Assembly (NCBI RefSeq): GCF_001673405.1
Contig: NZ_LZLV01000153.1
Coordinates: 109,462 to 173,461 of the forward strand
DNA length: 64,000 nucleotides
Direction: 5' to 3'
From: Mycobacterium sp. 1245111.1
GTDB taxonomy: Bacteria > Actinomycetota > Actinomycetes > Mycobacteriales > Mycobacteriaceae
Of the stretch, positions 6,823-12,507 are shown in pieces. Every line of letters starts with the position of its first letter. The stretch's first letter is position 1. Both the position numbers and the translations under genes were made by a program. The notes beneath the pieces were generated by a model. That model worked only from the letters and a program-made list of their open reading frames with translations. It did not search any database and was not told where the DNA came from.

Positions 6823-7171
6823 CTGCATCTCCTTTGCCCCCTTGTTTTCGGGGTGAAATGAGCCCTGAGCAGGGCATCTCGTAAAAATCCAGGTTCCGAA
6901 CCGCGCGCAGCAGGGCAGACGCATTACGGACCGGTCGAACACGCCCCCGGAGGGGTGCTCCCCCTGGGGGCTCAGCGGACCTGCCCAGCAGCAGGGCTGC
7001 ACCTGTGTGCCTGACCCACCCGGCATGCGTGCCCGCGCCCGTGCGGCGCAGTGTGCGCCGCACCCAGCAGCTCAGGGGACGAGCGCCTAGCCGCGCTGTG
7101 CCCGTGCGGCAGCGGGCCGCACAGCGCCACACACGGCGGGCGTGTAGACAGATGCACGCCGAAGCGTGTGC
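6823..7171. other. 349-bp non-coding segment with dense palindromes, candidate packaging site
   Basis: No gene signal. The segment holds a near-palindrome of C and G runs at about 6943-6971, a perfect 10-bp-arm palindrome GTGCGGCGCA-GTG-TGCGCCGCAC at 7041-7063, and two nested pairings: GCGCTGTGC (7093-7101) with GCACAGCGC (7119-7127), and GTGCGGC (7104-7110) with GCCGCAC (7116-7122). The sequence CCCGTGCGGC occurs twice (7038-7047 and 7101-7110). Position between the replication gene and the small terminase gene suggests cos/pac or a regulatory RNA; neither is shown. Confidence 0.5.
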
Positions 7172-8065
7172 TTAGTCGGCGAAGGGGTCGAACGTGACCC
7201 CGGTGTCGGCCGGCGGTGCGGTTGTTGTCGGAGTAGCGCGGTTCAGACCCAGCGGGTTGTCCCAGTCGTACTCGCTTTGCGGCTCGTCCTCCTGAGCCGA
7301 GGTGCCGATAGGCGCCGAGGCGAAGGGATCGGTTGTGCGATGCGAAGCAGAGCAGTCCCCTAGAGCCGAGCTGCCGCTCGGCAGCGAGGCGACAGGAGCA
7401 TCGCTGGATGCGATGCGATGCGAAGTACACGAGATGCGATCCGAAAAGTGAGCATCGAAGTGTGGAGTCGAGTCGATAGACGAGACGTTGTGTGGATCAG
7501 AGGACGAGACAGATTCTCCGAAGACATCTGGCTCGGACTCCCTTTGTGGGTCGCCCTCCCCGATGCTGTGCATCTGGTGCACAGCTTCTCTTTCACTCCT
7601 AGAGGGAGTGCACTTCTCGTGCACTCCTCCCTTCACTTCTATGTTGTGCACTGGGTGCACAGGTAGGTGTGCACTGGGTGCACAGGGTGCTGTGTACTGA
7701 GTGCACAGGGTCTCCATCTCATCGGCTGTCCACGGTGCGTTTGTCATCCGCAGATGCCAGCGTTCCCACGCTGGTTTGGTGGGCACCTTCCCGTCCTTCG
7801 GTGGGCCGTAGTGAACCTCCCGCATCAGCCAGCCGCGCTCTTGCAGCTCGGCTATCGCGTTCGTTGCGGTCCTGCGGTTGATACCGAGTGCCTCAGCTAC
7901 AGAAACCGTCGACTGGTGCCGTCCCTCGGCGTGCGACCAAACTTCCAAGGCCGTTGCTTTGGCCATCGCGGACAGCTTGTCGTCTCGGACGAGTCCCATC
8001 GGTATCGCTGCGTTCAACTGTTCTCTCACATTCCCGTGGTGCTTGACCAAATTGCGGCTGGGCAT
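7172..8065 (-). CDS. Replication initiator-like winged-helix protein with iterons inside the gene
   Basis: The protein has 297 residues. Residues 1-100 form a winged-helix domain: a KLSAMAKATALEVWSHAEG helix, the turn VSVAEALGINRRTATNAIAE, and a RGWLMREVHYGPP wing. The middle (about 120-170) is low complexity and is encoded by the iteron array at 7566-7707. The C-terminal half is acidic, Ser/Asp-rich and disordered, ending DWDNPLGLN and FDPFAD. A helix-turn-helix head with origin iterons in the linker-coding region is the design of lambda O-type replisome organisers, so I infer that it opens the element's origin and recruits host helicase. The start overlaps the upstream gene stop (TGATG at 8067-8063). 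A transcriptional regulator role is the alternative. Confidence 0.65.
   Translation of the reverse strand: MPSRNLVKHHGNVREQLNAAIPMGLVRDDKLSAMAKATALEVWSHAEGRHQSTVSVAEALGINRRTATNAIAELQERGWLMREVHYGPPKDGKVPTKPAWERWHLRMTNAPWTADEMETLCTQYTAPCAPSAHLPVHPVHNIEVKGGVHEKCTPSRSEREAVHQMHSIGEGDPQRESEPDVFGESVSSSDPHNVSSIDSTPHFDAHFSDRISCTSHRIASSDAPVASLPSGSSALGDCSASHRTTDPFASAPIGTSAQEDEPQSEYDWDNPLGLNRATPTTTAPPADTGVTFDPFAD
7566..7707. repeat. Iteron array: five palindromic repeats, three at exact 23-bp spacing
   Basis: Copies are: CTGTGCA-N5-TGCACAG (7566-7584), GAGTGCAC-N5-GTGCACTC (7606-7626), TGTGCAC-TGG-GTGCACA (7645-7661 and 7668-7684), and TGTGTAC-TGA-GTGCACA (7691-7707). The last three start exactly 23 bp apart, about two helical turns, so bound proteins would line up on one face. 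All lie inside the coding sequence of the winged-helix protein. This is the signature of a replication origin or of a strong self-regulating operator; the first fits better because the array is in mid-gene. Confidence 0.75.
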
Positions 8066-8367
8066 CAGCCGCAGCAGCTCTGTCCGATCGGGCAGTTTTC
8101 AAGAGGCTCGCCGCTACGTGGACACTGCCCCTCGACGCGCTTCGCAGCGTCGGACGCTATCTGGCAGTGGCATTCCCGGCACTCTCTGCGAGTTTCCAGC
8201 TCGGCTCGTAGAGTCGCTAGTTCGTGTCGTAGGCCGGCGTTGGACTCGCGGAGTCGGTCTGCTTCGGCACGGGCTCCGCGCCTCTGGTGGCGGTACTTTG
8301 CGGCCTCTTTGCGAAGCTCTGCGATGTGCGCGATGAGAGCGGGGTCGAGTCTGGTGATATCCAGCAT
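8065..8367 (-). CDS. Coiled-coil protein with C-terminal cysteine cluster
   Basis: The protein has 100 residues. Residues about 12-62 are a strongly charged heptad-like coiled coil (LIAHIAELRKEAAKY, then LRHELATLRAELETRR). The tail carries seven cysteines (CRECHC, then QCPRS, ENC, SCCG), probably a zinc-binding knob. No family is recognised. It is translationally coupled to the downstream replication protein by a TGATG overlap, so it may be a helper in replication or its regulation. A dimeric DNA-binding or helicase-loader role is speculation. Confidence 0.65.
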   Translation of the reverse strand: MLDITRLDPALIAHIAELRKEAAKYRHQRRGARAEADRLRESNAGLRHELATLRAELETRRECRECHCQIASDAAKRVEGQCPRSGEPLENCPIGQSCCG

Positions 8368-8433
8368 GTTGTTTCCTATCGTGTTGTGGGCGACCTCTAG
8401 CCGCCCGGCTTTCCTGTTGTCGTGCTTAGGTTT

Positions 8434-8748
8434 TCAGTTGCCGCGCTTAATGGCCCGCCACTGCTCTCTGGTGAAGCCGACAGACAAGGCGGCGTTGTAC
8501 AGCCGCTTCCGGTGGTCGAAGTACTCCGTTAGCGCGTCATTCAGCGCGACGGCAGCGGCCCAGATGTCCGTATCGCCGGTGGCCCTGCATACACGCATGG
8601 CCTCCTTCATCTGCTCTTCGATGAAATCGCATAGGTGGCCGCACGCCTGCCGGTCATCCTGGCCGCGGACCGTGCGGTTGCAGCCCTCGCGGATGCACAT
8701 CCGCTTGCGGCCTCGTCGGCTAGGTCGTCGTGGTGCTTCGTCGTTCAA
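8434..8748 (-). CDS. Small zinc-finger phage protein
   Basis: The protein has 104 residues. A basic N-terminus (RRPSRRGRKR) leads into a likely zinc site with Cys18, Cys23, Cys36 and Cys40 (His38 as an alternative ligand). The remainder is helical (FIEEQMKEAMRVCRA, then YFDHRKRLYNAALSVGF). No function is recognised. The layout resembles small DNA- or RNA-binding regulators of actinobacteriophages; it could be the excision factor or a transcription regulator but nothing in the sequence proves it. It is preceded by an intrinsic terminator at 8777-8802 and has a purine-rich ribosome site (GGAGAG). Confidence 0.65.
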   Translation of the reverse strand: MNDEAPRRPSRRGRKRMCIREGCNRTVRGQDDRQACGHLCDFIEEQMKEAMRVCRATGDTDIWAAAVALNDALTEYFDHRKRLYNAALSVGFTREQWRAIKRGN

Positions 8749-8776
8749 GTCTCAATCTCTCCTTTCAGCAGCAGAA

Positions 8777-8802
8777 ACCCCGACCCTGTTGGGGGTCGGG
8801 GT
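8777..8802 (-). terminator. Intrinsic terminator after the capsid gene
   Basis: ACCCCGACCC, short loop, GGGTCGGGGT: ten perfect base pairs. Read leftward it is followed by TTTCTG. It sits 44 bp past the capsid stop and ahead of the zinc-finger gene. Confidence 0.7.
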
Positions 8803-8845
8803 CCTGCCTTCAGCGGGCTATTCAGTTGTCCCCGTGGGGGTTACA

Positions 8846-9715
8846 TCAGGCGTGGTCGAACAGGCGAACCACGCCGGCCGGGTTGGTGACACCGAAGTCG
8901 ACTCGGGCCACACCCCTGACGGCAGTGCCGTCCGACTGGAACGCGGCGTCCTTGGATGCGATGACCGTCGTTCCCTGCCTGCGCACGGTGAACAGCTGAG
9001 TCGCGTCGACGATCCACGCTGCGGTCAGAGCGTCAACGCTCCGCGAGACGTAGACGGGGACACCGCCGATGGTGAATCCGGCGTAGCCTGCGCGCCGGCT
9101 CTCATCGGACAGCGGCTGGTCCTGGACGAGATACGAGTTCGCCCCGGTTTGCGTCTTGATCTGACGCCAAGCCAATTCCACGGTCGGGTTGATGACGACC
9201 GCGGTCGGGTTGGCCCCGTTGTCCTTCGCGAGCTTGATCCCTTGCAGCACATGGTCAAACGTCGCGGATGCAACGGCGATGTCCACGTAGCTGTAGACGG
9301 TGACGCCCATCGGGAGCTGCGGTCCCTTGGTGATCGCGCTCAGCGAGAAGAACGCGTCATCGACCTTCTTGCTGATCGACCGACCGATTGAGTTGCCGAT
9401 CAGGTTCGCGATCGCCGGCTGAGTGTCCGCGACGGACTCGTTAGAGACCACCGTGTAGGCCTTCACGGCCTTCGGAGTCACAACCAACTCGTCGGTCTCC
9501 GGGTCGTCCTCGGTGATGATGTCCAGCTCGCTGTACCACCCCGAAGCCACATCCCCGGTCAGCAGCGGAATGCGAATGCTTTCCGTGGTGATGGGGAGCG
9601 GGGTGGCCACAGCGGGGTTGAACGCGATCGAGTTCGACTCGATCACGATGTCGACCAGCTTGCCGTAAGACTCCGGAGTGAACGCCTGTTGGAGAGCGGC
9701 GTTAGTTACTGACAT
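8846..9715 (-). CDS. HK97-fold major capsid protein
   Basis: The protein has 289 residues from the ATG at 9715 (MSVTNAALQQAFTPE). The N-terminal arm is followed by PLPITTESIRIPLL, VTPKAVKAYTVVSNESVAD and GRSISKKVDDAFFS, then a central VVINPTVELAWRQIKTQTG and GFTIGGVPVYVSRSVD segment: the standard order of E-loop, spine helix and P-domain of HK97-type capsid proteins of small actinobacteriophages. It is complete. The gene lies downstream of a scaffold-like gene across a 186-bp leader full of hairpins. With no head protease or portal gene nearby, particles would need parts from elsewhere. Confidence 0.9.
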   Translation of the reverse strand: MSVTNAALQQAFTPESYGKLVDIVIESNSIAFNPAVATPLPITTESIRIPLLTGDVASGWYSELDIITEDDPETDELVVTPKAVKAYTVVSNESVADTQPAIANLIGNSIGRSISKKVDDAFFSLSAITKGPQLPMGVTVYSYVDIAVASATFDHVLQGIKLAKDNGANPTAVVINPTVELAWRQIKTQTGANSYLVQDQPLSDESRRAGYAGFTIGGVPVYVSRSVDALTAAWIVDATQLFTVRRQGTTVIASKDAAFQSDGTAVRGVARVDFGVTNPAGVVRLFDHA

Positions 9716-9777
9716 GTGTGTTTCTCCTCGAAACGGAAATGACCCCAACCCTTTTGGCTGGAGCCGGGATTTCGAAG

Positions 9778-9873
9778 ACGGGCCACAGACCCGTTTCTAT
9801 CGAGCCGCCACAGACGGCTGAGGCGCTCCGAGAGTTCGGAGCGCTGCGAGCCTCGGGAGCCGCCACAGACGGC
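9778..9873. repeat. Four hairpins in the capsid leader, three with an identical CCACAGA loop
   Basis: ACGGG-CCACAGA-CCCGT (9778-9794), AGCCG-CCACAGA-CGGCT (9803-9819), GCGCTCCG-AGAGTT-CGGAGCGC (9823-9844) and GCCG-CCACAGA-CGGC (9859-9873). The stems differ by compensating changes while the seven-base loop is unchanged, which points to selection on a structure with a fixed loop. In the leftward transcript the loop reads UCUGUGG. A fifth member with the same loop is at 11044-11062. The segment fills the gap between the scaffold-like gene and the capsid gene. Confidence 0.8.
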
Positions 9874-9901
9874 GTCCCTTAAGCCCGAAGATCACGTAGG
9901 G

Positions 9902-10366
9902 CTACCGGCCCTGCAGGAGATTCGCGAACGTCGGTTGCCTCGGCGCCGGGCCTCCGTGGCCCTGCGACCTGTCCACGGCGGGCTGTGCGGGGTTCCGCGC
10001 TAGCCCGGGCCGCGACTCGATCAGCGCGGCGACCGCTTCGGCCACAGCTGCCTCGTCAACATCCCCAGCCTCGGTCAGAAGATCGGCCAGGCTGTGTTCT
10101 CCGAGCGACAGCAGGTCTCCCGGCTGAGCAAGGTCGGATGCCAGTCTCTCGACCTCTCGAAGCTGCATCGCTTCGATCCGAGCCTGAGCCGCTGAGAGAG
10201 CTTCTCGCGCTTCGTTCCGCTCGACGCGGTACCGGGCCTCCCGAGGGCCTTTTGGTTCGTCCTGAGCCGTCTCAGCCTCGGGAACAACGTCACTCTGTAC
10301 GACCGCCCCCGTCTCTTGAATCGGAAGCTGAACATCGTCGGTGGTCTCCTGTGTCGCTGCGGTCAT
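9902..10366 (-). CDS. Capsid scaffold-like protein
   Basis: The protein has 154 residues from the ATG at 10366, which overlaps the previous stop by 4 bp. An acidic disordered N-terminus (EAETAQDEPKGPREARY) leads into a coiled coil at about 42-85 (RVERNEAREALSAAQARIEAM), then a helical segment (HSLADLLTEAGDVDEAAVAEA), and a Pro/Arg-rich tail ending FANLLQGR. Length, composition and its place directly before the capsid gene are typical of scaffolding proteins of small-capsid actinobacteriophages. It would guide capsid assembly and set particle size. No protease domain is seen. Confidence 0.8.
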   Translation of the reverse strand: MTAATQETTDDVQLPIQETGAVVQSDVVPEAETAQDEPKGPREARYRVERNEAREALSAAQARIEAMQLREVERLASDLAQPGDLLSLGEHSLADLLTEAGDVDEAAVAEAVAALIESRPGLARNPAQPAVDRSQGHGGPAPRQPTFANLLQGR

Positions 10367-10572
10367 GCTGCGTTGCCTCTCTTGCGGTTCCGGCTCTCGT
10401 AAAGCGCTCGGCGTAGTTCCATCGGGTCGGTGTCTTCGGGCAGGCCAAGCCTTTTGGCGTTGGCCGCACGTTTGCCGGGGTCCAACGGCCACGGCGTGCC
10501 GCCGTTGGCGATGCAGGCGGCTTCCCAGTGCTGGCCGGATTCCTCCCACCAGACCTCGAACGGCTTACTCAC
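10363..10572 (-). CDS. Small phage protein upstream of the scaffold gene
   Basis: The protein has 69 residues from the GTG at 10572 (MSKPFEVWWEESGQHWEAA). The start overlaps the stop of the gene before it (GTGA) and its own stop overlaps the scaffold start (ATGA), so three genes are translationally linked. The middle contains GGTPWPLDPGKRAANAKRLG and the tail is basic (ALYESRNRKRGN). No family is recognised. Similar small proteins precede the scaffold gene in some mycobacteriophages. Confidence 0.7.
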   Translation of the reverse strand: MSKPFEVWWEESGQHWEAACIANGGTPWPLDPGKRAANAKRLGLPEDTDPMELRRALYESRNRKRGNAA

Positions 10573-10772
10573 TTGGAGGCCTCTGACCAGGTCGCCATGC
10601 GGACCGGCCACTCCACGCCGGCCGACGCGATCAACGCGTCAACGTCGTCTTTCGGCTCGGGAGGTTGCAGCGCTGCGGCTACCTCGGGCGATACGGCGAT
10701 GGTGTCGACGTGTCTGACGATGACGTCATGGCCGCCGAAGCCCCCTCGTAGCAGTTCTAGAAACTCGTCCAT
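10569..10772 (-). CDS. Small acidic phage protein
   Basis: The protein has 67 residues, MDEFLELLRGG at the start and WPVRMATWSEASK at the end, with a VRHVDTIAVSPEVAAAL core. It opens the three-gene coupled set leading to the scaffold protein and follows a terminator hairpin at 10797-10823. A GAGAGAAGAG purine run gives the ribosome site. Function is unknown. Confidence 0.65.
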   Translation of the reverse strand: MDEFLELLRGGFGGHDVIVRHVDTIAVSPEVAAALQPPEPKDDVDALIASAGVEWPVRMATWSEASK

Positions 10773-10796
10773 CTGTTCTCTTCTCTCGAAATGGAA

Positions 10797-10823
10797 GAGC
10801 CCCGGTCGTGGTGACCAGGGCTC
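10797..10823 (-). terminator. Intrinsic terminator ahead of the scaffold/capsid genes
   Basis: GAGCCC-C-GGTC, loop GTGGT, GACC-A-GGGCTC. Read leftward the stem is followed by TTCCATTTCG. It lies between the 52-residue zinc-ribbon gene and the 67-residue gene. Confidence 0.6.
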
Positions 10824-10838
10824 GGGTGTGCGGGATGG

Positions 10839-10997
10839 CTATGTCGCCATCCCTAGCGCCGCCTCGATGGCGGCGAGCTTGTGGCGTGCCTCGCGGCACT
10901 TCAGCGAGTAGCGCGATTGGGCTTCGCTTCGGCAGTCCAGGCACCGACCGTTACGACGGCGGTGCTCCGAGTGCCGGGTGCATCGGTGTGCAGGCAT
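10839..10997 (-). CDS. 52-residue Cys/His-rich protein (zinc-ribbon-like)
   Basis: Read by hand on the minus strand: ATG at 10997 to TAG at 10841-10839, with GGAAGAG upstream at normal spacing. The protein starts MPAHRCTRHSEHRRRNGRC and continues LDCRSEAQSRYSLKC. The ligands Cys6, His9, Cys19 and Cys22 form a compact zinc knuckle, followed by a helical tail (EARHKLAAIEAALGM). Small proteins of this type (HNH-like heads without the catalytic part, or zinc ribbons) are common in mycobacteriophages. Function is unknown. Confidence 0.6.
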   Translation of the reverse strand: MPAHRCTRHSEHRRRNGRCLDCRSEAQSRYSLKCREARHKLAAIEAALGMAT

Positions 10998-11043
10998 GTT
11001 TGTGTTCACTCTTCCGAGCGCCGCTGACGCTCGTTTGTCGGTG

Positions 11044-11062
11044 CGCCGGCCACAGACCGGCG
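11044..11062. repeat. Fifth hairpin with the CCACAGA loop family
   Basis: CGCCGG-CCACAGA-CCGGCG. Same seven-base loop as the three hairpins at 9778-9873 with a different six-pair stem. It lies just upstream of the 52-residue zinc-ribbon gene. Confidence 0.75.
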
Positions 11063-11098
11063 AGTCGGATCAAGTGATCCTTTGAAGTCAAAAGAGAG

Positions 11099-11135
11099 AG
11101 CCCCCGGCCTGCTGTCCGAGGACAGGCCAGGGGCT
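11099..11135 (-). terminator. Intrinsic terminator
   Basis: AGCCCC-C-GGCCTG, an 11-base loop that can itself fold, CAGGCC-A-GGGGCT. Read leftward the stem is followed by CTCTCTCTTTT, a good U-tract. Confidence 0.7.
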
Positions 11136-11270
11136 ACCCGGTGGAACTGGGGAAGTCTGGGAGCGGACGGGAGAGAGGACCGTCCGCCTCCGTAGGGTCC
11201 GAACGGACCCGTGGCGGCGCTCTGCCGAAGTCGCGTAGGCGAGCAGCACGCCAAGCCTTGGAGGGCTTTA

Positions 11271-11441
11271 CCCTCCCATGTGTATATGCGCGTTCGTTTT
11301 CGGTGCCCGAACGCTGAAACCCCCTATTTGTGACGAGAGTCACTATCTGGGGTTCCGATCTCTCTATCCCCTCCCATATGTATATGGGCGTTCGTTTTCG
11401 ACCACCGAACGCTGATACCCCCTATTTGTGACGCATCTCAC
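11271..11441. repeat. Two 73-bp direct repeats, each with a 7-bp dyad (control region)
   Basis: Units at 11271-11343 and 11369-11441 agree at about 62 of 73 positions (98-bp period). Each contains ATGTGTATATG or ATATGTATATG, the dyad GCGTTCG-N11-CGAACGC, and CCCCCTATTTGTGACG. The first unit ends in a second dyad (GTGAC-GAGA-GTCAC). The changes fall in the dyad centre and the tail, while arms and flanks are kept. Read leftward, TATACA resembles a -10 box and GGGAGGG follows. The segment 10998-11515 has no convincing gene; besides these repeats it holds the hairpins at 11044, 11099 and 11471. It looks like a promoter-operator pair or an origin. Confidence 0.7.
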
Positions 11442-11470
11442 ATAATGTCTCTGTGCGTCCCTCGTACGCG

Positions 11471-11503
11471 AAAAGCCCGGAGCCACAACAGCTCCGGGCT
11501 TTT
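11471..11503. terminator. Strong bidirectional terminator
   Basis: AAAAGCCCGGAGC, loop CACAACA, GCTCCGGGCTTTT: thirteen perfect base pairs with A and T tracts on the two sides. It ends the 113-residue gene (stop at 11516) on the leftward strand. Confidence 0.9.
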
Positions 11504-11515
11504 CGTAGCGAGCCG

Positions 11516-11857
11516 CTAGCGGGCTCTCTTTGCCTTAGCCCACGCAGCCCGTATGACTTTGGTGATGTCGTAGTCGTTCGACAGCAGCCGCCACTGCGGA
11601 CCCGCGTAGAACAAGACCCGGATCGGGTAGTCGGGGTTGTACGCGCCCGGTGGTTGTTCCCACTCGTCCAGCAGTTGCAGGCCGAACTCGCGGACGTAAG
11701 CCTGAGCACGCTGCCATGAGTCGTCGCTGTCCATAGACAGCGGGCCGCGCTCCACCCACAGGTGCGTGCCGCCGACGTCGCCCACGACGTGGATCTGGTC
11801 TATCGGGTTGTCTTCCAGCACCGCGGCCATCCGCATCCCGGCTTGGTCATACTCCAC
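11516..11857 (-). CDS. Conserved-type phage protein of unknown function
   Basis: The protein has 113 residues from the GTG at 11857, with GAGAGG about 8 bases upstream. It reads like a small globular alpha/beta protein (HVVGDVGGTHLWVERGP, then AQAYVREFGLQLLDEW, then YPIRVLFYAGPQWRLLSND) and ends with a basic helix (IRAAWAKAKRAR). I do not recognise the family. It is followed at once by the perfect terminator at 11471-11503. As one of the first three genes of the leftward series it is a candidate for an early control function. Confidence 0.65.
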   Translation of the reverse strand: MEYDQAGMRMAAVLEDNPIDQIHVVGDVGGTHLWVERGPLSMDSDDSWQRAQAYVREFGLQLLDEWEQPPGAYNPDYPIRVLFYAGPQWRLLSNDYDITKVIRAAWAKAKRAR

Positions 11858-11869
11858 TGTTGTTGCCTC

Positions 11870-12091
11870 TCAGTCGTTCTCGTCGGTAGGCATCCCCGGC
11901 CCGCGAGGGCCGACGACGTAGTTGGAGCACGGAGCGAGCCAACCGCCCCATGTGCCCGTCGACGGGCAGTAGTACACCTTCGACGGGTCGCAGAGGCGGA
12001 CGTCGTTGTATCCACACGGGTCGGCTTGGGCCGGAGCAGCGGCGATAAGCGCGGCCCCGATCGCCAGTCCGGCGACGATGAGCGGGCGCAT
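11870..12091 (-). CDS. Small secreted Cys-containing protein
   Basis: The protein has 73 residues from the ATG at 12091, which overlaps the previous stop (TGATG). A clear signal peptide (MRPLIVAGLAIGAALIAAAP) ends in AQA before the mature DPCGYNDVRLC. The mature part of about 50 residues has four cysteines, likely two disulphides, and a TGTWGGWLAPC segment. Small exported proteins with this look are common in mycobacteria and their phages. In an integrated element it could act at the cell surface, for example in superinfection exclusion, but this is inference only. Confidence 0.7.
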   Translation of the reverse strand: MRPLIVAGLAIGAALIAAAPAQADPCGYNDVRLCDPSKVYYCPSTGTWGGWLAPCSNYVVGPRGPGMPTDEND

Positions 12092-12453
12092 CACGCGGCG
12101 TCCCAGATCGTCAGCTCGGCCCCGCCGAACACCATCACGCCAGCATCACGGAGTGTCCGAGACGCAACGGGGACCATGCCGCTTGTGAAGTCATCCACGC
12201 GGTTGTGGCGCGGGTTGCCCTTGCGTGCTCCGCTGCTGACGTAGGTGAAGGTGACACGGGCACCTGTGGCCCGGTCGGTCACCCACCCGGCGAAGAGCCA
12301 GTGCGGCTCGCAGATCGCCAGCTCTAGTCCGATGCCACGGAGGGTTCCGGGCTTTGCGTCTCCGCGTGGCGGATAGCCGGCAGCGTCCAGCGCTTCCCAA
12401 GCCGCCGTCTGGGCGAACTGCATAATTTCCTCGGTGTGTTCGATCGTCGTCAT
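12091..12453 (-). CDS. First leftward gene of the element, unknown function
   Basis: The protein has 120 residues from the ATG at 12453, preceded by GAGAGAGG. Longer frames upstream cross attR and are not used. It has an N-terminal helix (EEIMQFAQTAAWEALDAAG), a beta-rich core (IGLELAICEPHWLFAGWVTD, then ARVTFTYVSSG) and ends GGAELTIWDAA. I do not recognise it. It starts 54 bp inside attR, so in the integrated state it lies downstream of the former spoU promoter region and may be transcribed from it. Confidence 0.65.
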   Translation of the reverse strand: MTTIEHTEEIMQFAQTAAWEALDAAGYPPRGDAKPGTLRGIGLELAICEPHWLFAGWVTDRATGARVTFTYVSSGARKGNPRHNRVDDFTSGMVPVASRTLRDAGVMVFGGAELTIWDAA

Positions 12454-12507
12454 GGTTGCCTCTCTCTGTTGGGTAGTTCGTGACCCGCGAGGAGTAAAAC
12501 AGCAGCC

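Noticed and set aside
7566..7707. Repeats at regular spacing that could suggest a small CRISPR array
   Set aside because: The units are short palindromes in a coding region with 6-bp spacing between copies; there is no spacer diversity and no cas gene. Iterons explain them better.
7667..9391. 574-codon open frame on the plus strand across the replication, zinc-finger and capsid genes
   Set aside because: It is antisense to several well-supported genes, including the capsid protein, has no ribosome site, and its translation is low-complexity Arg/Ser-rich: a GC-rich shadow frame.
11134..11343. 69-codon minus frame starting inside the first 73-bp repeat
   Set aside because: The start lies within the repeat, the end lies within the terminator hairpin at 11099-11135, and the composition is Arg/Pro-rich without helices. 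I treat the region as non-coding.
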